A model generated the notes under the pieces. It searched no databases. It was not told the DNA's origin and saw only the letters and a program-made list of their open reading frames with translations. From DASSHC01 sp035693105 (GTDB lineage: Bacteria > Chloroflexota > Chloroflexia > Thermomicrobiales > Thermomicrobiaceae), in assembly GCA_035693105.1 (NCBI GenBank), contig DASSHC010000431.1:1-11056 (forward strand): 11,056 bases of DNA, given 5' to 3'. The first letter of the stretch is position 1; each line of letters starts with the position of its first letter. The translations under genes and the position numbers were made by a program. Positions 1 to 6,090 of this stretch are shown here, piece by piece.

Positions 1-226
1 CGCCTACTGGCAGCAGCACGGCGGCCTGGCAGTATTTGGTTACCCGATCTCAGAGGATTTCCAGGAGGTCAGTCAGACCGACGGCCAGGAGCATACGGTG
101 CAGTACTGCGAGCGCGCTCGCCTGGAGTGGCACCCCGAGAACCAGGGCACTCCCTACGAGTTCCTCCTCGGGCACCTGGGCCGCGAGTTGCTGATCGACC
201 GTGGCTGGCTGAACGCTGGTGCATAG
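1..226 (+). CDS. C-terminal fragment of a probable secreted protein with a chloroflexote-type tail repeat
   Basis: The gene enters from the left edge; the frame starts at base 2 and gives 74 visible residues ending at TAG 224-226. The visible part reads AYWQQHGGLAVFGYPISEDF near its start and QYCERARLEWHPENQGTPYE further on, followed by a LGHLGRELL segment. I know this W-x-x-x-GG-x-x-x-FG-x-P / QY-E-R-A-R-x-E-x-HPE pattern as a repeat at the C-terminus of many extracellular or cell-surface proteins of Chloroflexota, usually after a catalytic or binding domain. Here the N-terminal part that would define the function lies outside the window, so no activity can be assigned. It is followed by 254 gene-free bases and then the convergent end of the ligD-like gene, so nothing downstream is co-transcribed with it. 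Family recognition is from memory of the pattern; the secreted location is inferred from the family. Confidence 0.7.
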   Translation, partial: AYWQQHGGLAVFGYPISEDFQEVSQTDGQEHTVQYCERARLEWHPENQGTPYEFLLGHLGRELLIDRGWLNAGA

Positions 227-340
227 GAATCGTTCTACGCCCACGTCCCCTGCTCGACCGGCTACAGCATTGAACCGAGGGCCATGGGTTCGTCCTCATA
301 TGGGTCGTCATAACGGAGGGGTTGCCTGCCGAGCAGGTAG

Positions 341-472
341 GGTGCCGCGTGAGGCACGGATCCCTCGACTGCGCTCAGGATGACCGGGAGAGGGAGGGGC
401 CTAGCGGACGAGGCTGATCGCCGTCGTCCGCCTCTTGCTCACTCTGTCATCCTGAGCGCAGTCGAAGGATCC
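341..472. repeat. Inverted-repeat intergenic element, copy 1
   Basis: Outer arms at 358-384 and 446-472 (27 bases each) are inverted repeats matching at 26 positions; both begin or end with GGATCC and carry CGACTGCGCTCAGGATGAC or its complement. Inside, GCGGACGA (404-411) is mirrored by TCGTCCGC (424-431). Just outside the left arm GTGCC (342-346) and GGCAC (353-357) make a small extra hairpin. A homologous element with the same parts lies at 8869-9010. It sits between the convergent ends of the left-edge gene and the ligD-like gene, only 8 bases from the latter's stop codon. No ORF is carried, so if mobile it depends on a transposase elsewhere; it could equally act as a two-way terminator. 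The mobility and terminator roles are inference. Confidence 0.75.
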
Positions 473-480
473 GTCGCGAC

Positions 481-1389
481 CTACGGCGATGTCTGATCGA
501 TGGGCAGCCGTTGCGGGTGATCAGTGATGCCGGACCAGGGTTCGCCGTGCTCGGCGAGGCGGGCGGGGATGGTCTGGATGGTGAAGTCCTCGGGGCGCAC
601 GCGCCCGGCTTCGACCTCGGCCCACGTGAGCGGAGTCGAGACCCGTGCCTGGGGCGTGGCGCGCAGGGTGTAGGGCGCCGCCATGCTGCGCGCGATGCTG
701 TTCTGGGCGAAGTCGACCGTCACCAGACGGCCCTGGTGGGTGGCGCCGCCGGCCGCCGCGATCAGCGTCGGCTCGGCACGAGCGAGCTGCTCGCCCACCT
801 CGCGCACCCAGGCACGCACGGCTTCGAAGGGCTGCTCCGGCAGCAGCGGCAGGAAGAGGTGCAGGCCGCGGCCGCCGCTGGTCTTGGGCCAGGCGCGCAG
901 GCCAGCGGCGGCCAGCGCCGCGCGCACTCGCAGCGCGGTCTCCAGCACCGGCTCGAAGCTCGTCTCGGCGCCGGGGTCGAGATCGAACACCGCCCAATCG
1001 GGCCGGTCGAGAGCGGGCGGACGAGAGAGCCACAGGTGGAACTCGATGACCTGGTAGTTGACATACCAGAGGAGGCCGGCGGCGTTGTCGACCACCGGTT
1101 CCTGGCGCACCACGTCCTTCGTCTCCAGGCGGTACTCGACCGAGGGGAGCCACGCGGGCGCCTTGGACGGCCTGGCGCGCAGGTAGCGGCCCTGGCCCTT
1201 AGCGCCAAAGGCTACCAGCGTCAGCGGGCGGCCCTGGAGATAGGGAAGCATGGCGGGCGCGACGGTGCGGTAGTAGGCGAGCACGTCGCCCTTGGTGATG
1301 CCGGTCTCGGGCCAGTAGCGCTTGTCGAGGCCACTGACCTCGATGCGGCGTCCGTCGATCTCCCAGGACGCGTCAGCCGGGTCCGGCAT
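481..1389 (-). CDS. Stand-alone LigD-type polymerase/primase domain protein (NHEJ)
   Basis: 302 residues matching the polymerase domain of bacterial LigD, an archaeo-eukaryotic-primase-type enzyme that adds (ribo)nucleotides while Ku and ligase join double-strand breaks. Visible signatures: LDK and TK (Lys23, Lys33), at the spacing of the 5'-phosphate-binding lysines of the mycobacterial domain; His118; the catalytic pair Asp136 and Asp138 in VFDLDPG; SGGRGLH at 171-177; and the third acid Asp226 in VTVDFAQN. The protein ends after the polymerase domain, with no ligase or phosphoesterase domain, so it is a complete single-domain version. Residues 60-78 depart from the usual RPLTL-x-R-x-P-x-G segment. 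ATG 1389 is preceded by AGGGGG with a 4-base gap; the stop codon of the upstream aminotransferase overlaps this ribosome site, suggesting coupled translation. No Ku gene is visible. The symbol ligD is withheld because the ligase is absent. Confidence 0.88.
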   Translation of the reverse strand: MPDPADASWEIDGRRIEVSGLDKRYWPETGITKGDVLAYYRTVAPAMLPYLQGRPLTLVAFGAKGQGRYLRARPSKAPAWLPSVEYRLETKDVVRQEPVVDNAAGLLWYVNYQVIEFHLWLSRPPALDRPDWAVFDLDPGAETSFEPVLETALRVRAALAAAGLRAWPKTSGGRGLHLFLPLLPEQPFEAVRAWVREVGEQLARAEPTLIAAAGGATHQGRLVTVDFAQNSIARSMAAPYTLRATPQARVSTPLTWAEVEAGRVRPEDFTIQTIPARLAEHGEPWSGITDHPQRLPIDQTSP

Positions 1390-1397
1390 GAGGCCCC

Positions 1398-2588
1398 CTA
1401 GCCGATGTCGCGGGCGACCCTGCCCAGCCGCGCCAACCCCTCGCTGATGCGCTCCTCGGGCAGGGTCGAGAAGCCGAGGCGGAAGGTGGGGCGCTGGCAG
1501 GTATCGGGGTAGAAGGAGGAGCCGGCGTAGTACTGCACGCCCTCGGCCGCCGCGCGGTGCAAGAGCGCGTCGGCGCTCATCCCCCCGGGCAGCGTGACCC
1601 AGACGAAGAAGCCGCCGCCGGGGAGAGTCCAGCGCGTGCCGGGCGGCATCTCCTCGGCCAGCCGCGCCAGCAGGTGGTCGCGCCGCGAGCGGTAGATCGG
1701 GCGCACCTGCTCCAGGTGCTGGTCGAGCCAGCCGCCCCCGGCCGCCTCAGCCACCGCCCGCTGCAAGACGCGGTCGCTCTGGATATCGACGCTCTCCTTG
1801 GCGTCGATGAAGCGCTGCATCAGTTCCGGCGGGGCCGCCAGCCAGCCCATGCGCAGCGCCGGCGCCAGCGTTTTGGAGAAGGTGCCGAGGTAGAGCACGT
1901 CGGGGTCGAGCGCCCGCAGCGGCCCCAGGTCGCGCTCGAACCACAGCTCGCCGTAGGGGTCGTCCTCGACGATCGGCACGTTGTAGCGGTGCGAGAGATC
2001 GATCACGGCGCGGCGCCGCTCCGGGCTGAGCGAGACCCCGGCCGGGTTCTGGAAGGTGGGAATCAGGTAGATCAGCTTGGGGCGCGGCTCGCGCTTGAGC
2101 GCGGCCTCCAGCGCCACCGGGTCGATGCCGTCCTGGTCCATCGGCACCACGTCGTAGGTCGCCTGGTAGATGTCGAAGATCTGCAGCGCGCCGAAGTAGG
2201 TGGGGCCCTCGACGACCACCCGGTCGCCTGGCTCCAGCAACAGCTTGGCGATCAGCTCCAGCCCCTGCTGCGAGCCATTGGTCACCAGCACCTCGCCGGG
2301 CGACACCGGCGCGCCCCGGCGAGCCATGCGCGCCGCGATCAGCTCGCGCAGCCCGAGGAAGCCCTCGGACTCCTCGTAGTAGAGCACGCCCGGCTCGACC
2401 TGCCACGCGCGGCAAATGGAATGGCGCAGGTGCGCGATCGGCAAGCACTCAGCGGCGGGCGCGCCTCCCTTGAAATTGATCACGTCGGGGTGCTCGGGCA
2501 GCGCGCCGAACTTGGGGTAGACCGAGGCGTGAATCGCCGCGGCTCGCGGCGCCAGCAGTGGCGCCCAGTCGATCTGGCGCTCAGTCAC
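1398..2588 (-). CDS. PLP-dependent class I/II aminotransferase (LysN/MocR-catalytic-domain-like)
   Basis: 396-residue fold-type I aminotransferase, expected to move an amino group between an amino acid and a 2-oxo acid in the cytoplasm. Key residues are visible: GSQQGLE at 105-111 for phosphate binding, Asn181 in PTFQNPAGVSLS, Asp209 and Tyr212 in VEDDPYGEL, the Schiff-base lysine Lys239 in GTFSKTLAP, Arg246, and the carboxylate-binding Arg370 in FRLGFS. The sequence style is that of 2-aminoadipate/aromatic/branched-chain transaminases (LysN group) and of the catalytic half of MocR regulators, but no winged-helix domain precedes it. Substrate cannot be fixed from sequence. The start is GTG 2588; AGGG lies five bases upstream. 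This start overlaps the end of the AlaX-like gene by eight bases, and the ligD-like gene follows eight bases after the stop, so the three genes form one run. Confidence 0.88.
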   Translation of the reverse strand: MTERQIDWAPLLAPRAAAIHASVYPKFGALPEHPDVINFKGGAPAAECLPIAHLRHSICRAWQVEPGVLYYEESEGFLGLRELIAARMARRGAPVSPGEVLVTNGSQQGLELIAKLLLEPGDRVVVEGPTYFGALQIFDIYQATYDVVPMDQDGIDPVALEAALKREPRPKLIYLIPTFQNPAGVSLSPERRRAVIDLSHRYNVPIVEDDPYGELWFERDLGPLRALDPDVLYLGTFSKTLAPALRMGWLAAPPELMQRFIDAKESVDIQSDRVLQRAVAEAAGGGWLDQHLEQVRPIYRSRRDHLLARLAEEMPPGTRWTLPGGGFFVWVTLPGGMSADALLHRAAAEGVQYYAGSSFYPDTCQRPTFRLGFSTLPEERISEGLARLGRVARDIG

Positions 2589-3327
2589 GCGATCCCTGCC
2601 CGCCCAGCGGTTCCTCGGTCAAGACAATCTCCAGACGCTTGTTGATCCGCCCCTTGCTGCGCGTGCCGACGACCTTGATGCCGCCCACGTCGCGCGTGTT
2701 GCGCACGTGCGTCCCGCCGTCGGCCTGCAGGTCGAGCTCCGCGATCTCGACCACGCGCACCTCCCGGATCGCCTCCGGTAGCAGGTTGATCTTGGTGCGA
2801 ATCAGATCGGGGATGGCGAAGGCCTCGGCGCGCGGCAGCGAGCGCCAGGAGACCGGCAGGCCCCGGTCGATGGCCGCGTTGGCCAGCTCCTCGATGTGCG
2901 CCACGCGCTCCGGCGAGAGGTCCTCCAGCTCGAAATCCATGCGCGCCTTGTCGAGCCCCATGTTGCCGCCGGTCACCAGCGCGCCGTACTCACGGAAGAT
3001 CGTGCCGCAGAGGACGTGCATCGCGGTGTGGGTGCGCATGAGCTGGTAGCGGCGCTCCCAATCGACCACGCCGTGGACCGGCGTGCCCGGCGCCGGCGGC
3101 TCGCCACCCTCCAGCGTGAGCACCACGTCCGCGCCCGCCTTGGCCACCGTGCTCACCTGCCAGATCCGGTCGCCCGCCGCGAGCGTGCCGGTGTCGTGGG
3201 GCTGCCCGCCACCGCCGGGATAGAAGGCGGATTGGTCCAAAATCACGCCGCCCTCGGGGGTAACCCCAGTCACCAGGGCGTCGAACTCACGCAGGTAGCT
3301 ATCGGCAAGATAGAGCAACTCGGTCAC
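2581..3327 (-). CDS. AlaX-like alanyl-tRNA editing hydrolase
   Basis: 248 residues related to the editing domain of alanyl-tRNA synthetase and to free-standing AlaX proteins, which hydrolyse mischarged seryl- or glycyl-tRNA(Ala). Visible: an N-terminal beta-barrel segment with AFYPGGGGQPHDTG (34-47), the metal motif H100-x3-H104 in RTHTAMHVLCG, and DGGTHV at 203-208 with His207. The usual second metal motif is C-x3-H; here Asp203 stands where the cysteine is expected. The length fits the medium AlaX class. The start chosen is GTG 3327: GAGGAG lies seven bases upstream and the conserved fold begins immediately after it. The frame stays open to 3516, but that extension is arginine-rich, unlike the family, and would overlap the divergent deacetylase. 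It is the first gene of the AlaX-aminotransferase-LigD run. Specificity for Ser versus Gly or D-Ala is unknown. Confidence 0.85.
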   Translation of the reverse strand: MTELLYLADSYLREFDALVTGVTPEGGVILDQSAFYPGGGGQPHDTGTLAAGDRIWQVSTVAKAGADVVLTLEGGEPPAPGTPVHGVVDWERRYQLMRTHTAMHVLCGTIFREYGALVTGGNMGLDKARMDFELEDLSPERVAHIEELANAAIDRGLPVSWRSLPRAEAFAIPDLIRTKINLLPEAIREVRVVEIAELDLQADGGTHVRNTRDVGGIKVVGTRSKGRINKRLEIVLTEEPLGGQGSRD

Positions 3328-3368
3328 ACGGCGGCTCCTCGCTGAACCCGGTCGCGCATACGGGACCA

Positions 3369-3374
3369 ATGATA
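3369..3374 (-). promoter_or_regulatory. Candidate -10 box for the AlaX-aminotransferase-LigD run
   Basis: On the minus strand this reads TATCAT, one mismatch from TATAAT, 42 bases before the GTG start at 3327, which would give a leader of about 35 bases. I find no convincing TTGACA-like box at 16-18 bases upstream, so the call rests on the -10 and on its place in the 154-base gap between divergent genes. Confidence 0.35.
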
Positions 3375-3398
3375 GCAGGGCCGGTGCGCCGCTCGCTC

Positions 3399-3427
3399 TT
3401 GACCGTTCGCCCGTCTCGCGGTATCTG
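3399..3427 (+). promoter_or_regulatory. Candidate promoter of the deacetylase gene
   Basis: TTGACC (3399-3404), a 17-base spacer and TATCTG (3422-3427) precede the deacetylase start at 3482. The -35 is good (5 of 6) and the -10 weak (3 of 6). The location in the shared gap with the divergent AlaX-like gene supports it. Confidence 0.35.
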
Positions 3428-3481
3428 CGCGACAAGACGCGGCACCTGGATCGCCGGGCGCGGCGCGGAGAGGAGCACGGC

Positions 3482-4339
3482 ATGGCACAGGCACGGTTCA
3501 CCTGGCCGGACGGCAAGCAGTGCGCGGCGGCGCTGACGTTTGACGCGGACGGCGAGACGGTTCCGCTGGTGACGGACCGGGAGCGGGGGCACGAGCGGCT
3601 GACGCTGATCTCGACCGGCGTCTATGGGCCGGAGGTCGGCGTGCCGCGTCTGGTCGAGCTGCTGGGGCAGTTCGACCTCAAGGCGACCTTCTTCATCCCC
3701 GGTTTCACCGCCGAGCTGCACCCCGAGATGATCGAACTGCTGACCGCGAATAGCCACGAGATCGGCCACCACGGCTACCTCCACGAGCGCCCCGACACGC
3801 TCTCGGACGAGCAGGAGGAGGCCGTGCTGGTGCGCGGCCTTGAGGCGCTGGAGCGGCTGACCGGCAAACGCCCGGTCGGCTACCGCTCGCCCGCCTGGGA
3901 GCTGAAGCCGACCTCGCCGGCACTGCTGAAGCGCTACGGTTTCGTCTACGACAGCAGCCTGATGGGGAACGACATCCCCTACTCTGTGGCCACTCCAGAG
4001 GGGAACCTGGTCGAGCTGCCGATCCAGTGGATCCTCGACGACTACGCCCACTACTCGATGGGCTCGGGCGGCATCTCCAGCCCTGAGAAGGTATTCGAGG
4101 TCTTTGCCAGCGAGTTTGCCGGCTACCACCGCTATAACGGCTGCTACGTGCTGACGATGCACCCCTTCGTCAGCGGCCGGCCCTCGCGCGTGCTGATGCT
4201 GGAGCGCTTGATCCAGTACATCAACCAGTTCGACGGCGTCTGGTGGGCCACGCTGCAGGAGATCGCCGACTACTGCGAGCAATCCGGCCAGCTCGGCGTC
4301 TGGACCCCGCCCGACCTGAAGACGCTGGCGGGGAGATAG
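3482..4339 (+). CDS. Polysaccharide deacetylase family protein (PgdA/PuuE/cyclic-imidase-like)
   Basis: 285 residues of the carbohydrate esterase 4 / NodB-homology fold, a metal-dependent hydrolase of N-acetyl or cyclic amide bonds. Seen: TFDADGE with Asp21 and Asp23 (motif 1), GHHGYLHE with His97 and His101 as metal ligands (motif 2), GYRSPAWELKPTS at 133-145 with Arg135 (motif 3), YDSSLMGNDIPY at 156-167, and THE-like TMHP with His227 near the end. There is no signal peptide, so the protein looks cytoplasmic. The HHGYLHE and YRSPAWE wording resembles the Helicobacter PgdA, PuuE-allantoinase and cyclic-imide-hydrolase branch rather than secreted chitooligosaccharide deacetylases; a cyclic imide or ureide substrate is therefore as plausible as a glycan. 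GGAGAGGAG at 3468-3475 lies six bases before ATG 3482. The gene is monocistronic and divergent from the AlaX-like gene; a hairpin 45 bases after the stop may end its transcript. Confidence 0.85.
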   Translation: MAQARFTWPDGKQCAAALTFDADGETVPLVTDRERGHERLTLISTGVYGPEVGVPRLVELLGQFDLKATFFIPGFTAELHPEMIELLTANSHEIGHHGYLHERPDTLSDEQEEAVLVRGLEALERLTGKRPVGYRSPAWELKPTSPALLKRYGFVYDSSLMGNDIPYSVATPEGNLVELPIQWILDDYAHYSMGSGGISSPEKVFEVFASEFAGYHRYNGCYVLTMHPFVSGRPSRVLMLERLIQYINQFDGVWWATLQEIADYCEQSGQLGVWTPPDLKTLAGR

Positions 4340-4383
4340 CGCGGCGCCAGTGGTCCCAGCCGATAGCCAACCTGTCCTTTCGT

Positions 4384-4415
4384 CCAGTGATCCGCCTGTC
4401 CGCAGGCTGCACTGG
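4384..4415 (+). terminator. Two-part hairpin after the deacetylase gene
   Basis: CCAGTG (4384-4389) pairs with CACTGG (4410-4415), and inside it GCCTG (4394-4398) pairs with CAGGC (4403-4407) around the loop TCCG. The hairpin is flanked by a direct repeat GTCCTTTCG at 4374-4382 and 4421-4429, whose CTTTCG gives the only weakly T-rich tail. Placement 45 bases after the stop suggests termination, without a classical U-run. Confidence 0.45.
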
Positions 4416-4460
4416 AGGCAGTCCTTTCGGTCGATGTGGGGGGTGGGCGGTGGGGATTAC

Positions 4461-4571
4461 GATAGTCTCACGAACCGAATACGGTGAGGCGGCAGGGTCC
4501 GGCAGTGGCGCCCTCCCCGCCGCGGAGACTCACCCCGGCGCGACGATTCCCACCGCCTCGTCGGACCCCTG
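4461..4571 (+). other. Structured gene-free segment with two competing helices (RNA candidate)
   Basis: This is the middle of the 434-base gene-free stretch 4340-4773. GATAGTCTCAC (4461-4471) recurs at 6081-6091 and may be a start-site motif. Downstream, GGTGAG (4483-4488), GCGGC (4489-4493) and AGGG (4494-4497) can pair in order with CTCACC (4529-4534), GCCGC (4519-4523) and CCCT (4511-4514). An alternative helix joins CAGGGTCCG (4493-4501) to CGGACCCCTG (4562-4571) and would exclude part of the first. Two exclusive helices are what a leader or riboswitch-like RNA would show, but in DNA this GC-rich they can arise by chance. No known riboswitch consensus was recognised. It ends 200 bases before mrp. 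Confidence 0.25.
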
Positions 4572-4619
4572 ACACCTCTCGGCACGGGAAGCCACTTGAC
4601 CCGCGCCCCTCCCCACACC

Positions 4620-4664
4620 TTAGGGCTCGCTCACCCCCGCACGGCAACGTGGAGCGGGCCCTAG
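4620..4664 (+). other. Long hairpin with an inner GCAA tetraloop upstream of the mrp promoter
   Basis: TAGGGCTCGC (4621-4630) pairs with GCGGGCCCTA (4654-4663) over ten positions with one U-G pair, extendable by a T-G pair (4620/4664). Within the loop CACG-GCAA-CGTG (4640-4651) makes a second helix closed by a GNRA-type tetraloop. It lies upstream of the candidate mrp -10 at 4712, so it belongs to any longer transcript, to a small RNA, or acts as a terminator. Which of these holds cannot be told from the sequence. Confidence 0.35.
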
Positions 4665-4670
4665 CCTCAC

Positions 4671-4686
4671 TTCTCAGCTTCTCAGC
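4671..4686 (+). repeat. Tandem 8-bp repeat in the mrp upstream region
   Basis: TTCTCAGC occurs twice head to tail (4671-4678, 4679-4686), seven bases before the left arm of the inverted repeat around the mrp promoter. It could be a binding site or a simple slippage product. Confidence 0.5.
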
Positions 4687-4692
4687 GGACCG

Positions 4693-4726
4693 CTCAACCG
4701 AGGCGTTATGCTATAGTTTGGTTGAG
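4693..4726 (+). promoter_or_regulatory. mrp promoter with operator-like inverted repeat
   Basis: TGCTATAGT (4709-4717) is an extended -10 box with TATAGT at 4712-4717; the base around 4724 would be the start of a 50-base leader to mrp. No good -35 is present, which the TG extension may offset. The perfect inverted repeat CTCAACC (4693-4699) and GGTTGAG (4720-4726) brackets the -10, half-sites 27 bases apart centre to centre, as expected for a repressor site. The regulator is unknown. Confidence 0.5.
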
Positions 4727-4773
4727 AAAGTCGCCGGTCGGCGGCGGGAGACCGCTAGAGGAGAGCATCCGCG

Positions 4774-5868
4774 ATGGCAGAGCGTGTGACGAAGGAGCAG
4801 GTCATCGAGGCCCTGCGTCCCGTCAAGGATCCCGAGATCGGGCGCGGCCTGGTCGAGCTGGGCATGATCAAGGAGGTCGCGATCGATGGCGGCCAGATCC
4901 AGGTCCACGTCGAGCTGACGACGCCGGCCTGTCCGCTACGCGGCAAGATCGAGCAGGACGTGCGCCAGGCGGTCGCCGCGCTTCCGGGGGTCGAGGATGT
5001 CGGCCTCAAGTTCAGCTCGCGCGTGCGCGCCAGCGGCATGGGGATGTCGAGCGCTTCCCCGCTCAAGGGCGTCAAGAACGTCATCGCGGTCGCCAGCGGC
5101 AAGGGCGGCGTCGGCAAATCCACCGTGGCGGTCAACCTGGCCATCGCCCTGGCGCAGGACGGCGCCCAGGTCGGCCTGCTCGACGCCGACGTCTACGGCC
5201 CGAGCATCCCGATCATGATGGGCGTCCACCAGCGCCCGCAACTGCGCGACGAGAAGATCATCCCGCTGGAGGCCTTCGGGGTGAAGATCATGTCGGTTGG
5301 CTTCCTGATGGACCCCAACAAGGCGCTGATCTGGCGCGGTCCGCTGGTTTCGCAGATGATCACCCAGTTCCTCAACGACGTGAGCTGGGGCGAGCTGGAC
5401 TACCTGGTGATCGACCTGCCCCCCGGCACCGGCGACGTGCAATTGACGCTGGTGCAGCGCATCCCCCTCTCGGGTGCGGTGATCGTGACCACGCCGCAGG
5501 ACGTGGCGCTGGCCGACGCGGTCAAGGGCCTGGCGATGTTCCGCGAGGTGAAGACGAGCATTCTCGGCATCGTCGAGAATATGAGCTACTTCGTCTGCCC
5601 CCACTGCGGCGAGCCGACCGAGATCTTCGGCGCTGGCGGCGGCGAGCGCACCGCGACGCGTCACGAGGTGCCGCTGCTGGCGCGCATCCCGCTGGAACCG
5701 GCGGTGCGAGCCGGCGGTGACCAGGGCTATCCGATCGTGGTGGCCGAGCCGGAGTCGCCCGCGGCCGAGTCGTTTCGCGACGCGGCCCGTGCCGCGGCGG
5801 CGCGCCTGGCGGTCGACGCCGTGAACAAGCCGCGCCGCGCCAAGATCGCCCTGCGCCCGATGGGATAG
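4774..5868 (+). CDS. mrp: Mrp/ApbC iron-sulfur cluster carrier ATPase
   Basis: 364 residues of the Mrp/NBP35 (ApbC) family, cytoplasmic P-loop ATPases that bind and pass Fe-S clusters to target apoproteins. Domain order: N-terminal MIP18/DUF59 domain at about 4-82 with the conserved DPE (19-21) and TTPACP (49-54, Cys53); a deviant Walker A, SGKGGVGKST, at 108-117 with Lys110 and Lys115; the DADVYGPS segment at 137-144; DLPPGTGD at 214-221; and the cluster-bridging CPHC (Cys275, Cys278). The order and the full length are those of typical bacterial Mrp. ATG 4774 follows AGAGGAGAG (4757-4765) with a slightly long gap. It is a single-gene unit between its own promoter (4693-4726) and a hairpin terminator (5906-5927). 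A short lysine/arginine-rich tail after about residue 350 is the only unusual part. Confidence 0.95.
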   Translation: MAERVTKEQVIEALRPVKDPEIGRGLVELGMIKEVAIDGGQIQVHVELTTPACPLRGKIEQDVRQAVAALPGVEDVGLKFSSRVRASGMGMSSASPLKGVKNVIAVASGKGGVGKSTVAVNLAIALAQDGAQVGLLDADVYGPSIPIMMGVHQRPQLRDEKIIPLEAFGVKIMSVGFLMDPNKALIWRGPLVSQMITQFLNDVSWGELDYLVIDLPPGTGDVQLTLVQRIPLSGAVIVTTPQDVALADAVKGLAMFREVKTSILGIVENMSYFVCPHCGEPTEIFGAGGGERTATRHEVPLLARIPLEPAVRAGGDQGYPIVVAEPESPAAESFRDAARAAAARLAVDAVNKPRRAKIALRPMG

Positions 5869-5905
5869 TGGTCCCTCAACCGCAATTCGTCACCAACGCA
5901 TGTCG

Positions 5906-5927
5906 GGGCGGCCGTCCGTGGCCGCCC
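5906..5927 (+). terminator. Hairpin terminator of mrp
   Basis: GGGCGGCC (5906-5913), loop GTCCGT, GGCCGCCC (5920-5927): a perfect eight-pair GC stem 38 bases after the mrp stop codon. The tail TCGCCGTTGT is only weakly T-rich, as is common in such genomes. Confidence 0.6.
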
Positions 5928-6003
5928 TCGCCGTTGTACGCATCGGCAACTGGGACATGGGGCAACGTGGGCGGCGAACGACGGGCTACGCCGTGGTCCA
6001 CGA

Positions 6004-6034
6004 GGGCAGACACGGGTAAGTTCGCGGTCTGCCC
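6004..6034. other. 8-bp inverted repeat in the gene-free stretch 5869-6178
   Basis: GGGCAGAC (6004-6011) and GTCTGCCC (6027-6034) are perfect inverted repeats around 15 bases. This lies between the mrp terminator and the control region of the small membrane proteins. It could be a second terminator or a protein site. The rest of the 310-base stretch holds the mrp terminator, GATAGTCTCAC at 6081-6091, the palindrome and sigma-54-like element listed separately, and a direct repeat GAGGCGCGA (6152-6160, 6171-6179) just before the first small gene; no coding region was seen. Confidence 0.35.
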
Positions 6035-6090
6035 CTACAGCGGGACTGTGCATGACCAACAACGTTCGGGTTCCCATATAGATAGTCTCA

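Noticed and set aside
341..472. CRISPR or tRNA reading of the nested repeats
   Set aside because: There is one inverted pair per locus rather than evenly spaced direct repeats, and the fold lacks the anticodon, T-arm and acceptor features of a tRNA.
3328..3516. Upstream extension of the AlaX-like gene to an ATG at 3516
   Set aside because: The added 63 residues are arginine-rich and unlike the family, would overlap the divergent deacetylase gene, and GTG 3327 has a GAGGAG at ideal distance.
3299..4282. Long minus-strand open frame opposite the deacetylase gene
   Set aside because: It mirrors a clear plus-strand enzyme with all catalytic motifs, has no family resemblance and no ribosome site; in GC-rich DNA such opposite-strand frames are expected.
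4472..4773. T-box or guanidine/urea-type riboswitch upstream of mrp
   Set aside because: No T-box antiterminator consensus and no guanidine-riboswitch core could be found; only generic pairing potential.
4243..4789. Possible small genes in the gene-free stretch before mrp (open frames on both strands)
   Set aside because: Arg/Pro-rich translations, no ribosome site, and overlap with neighbouring genes and with the structured segments.
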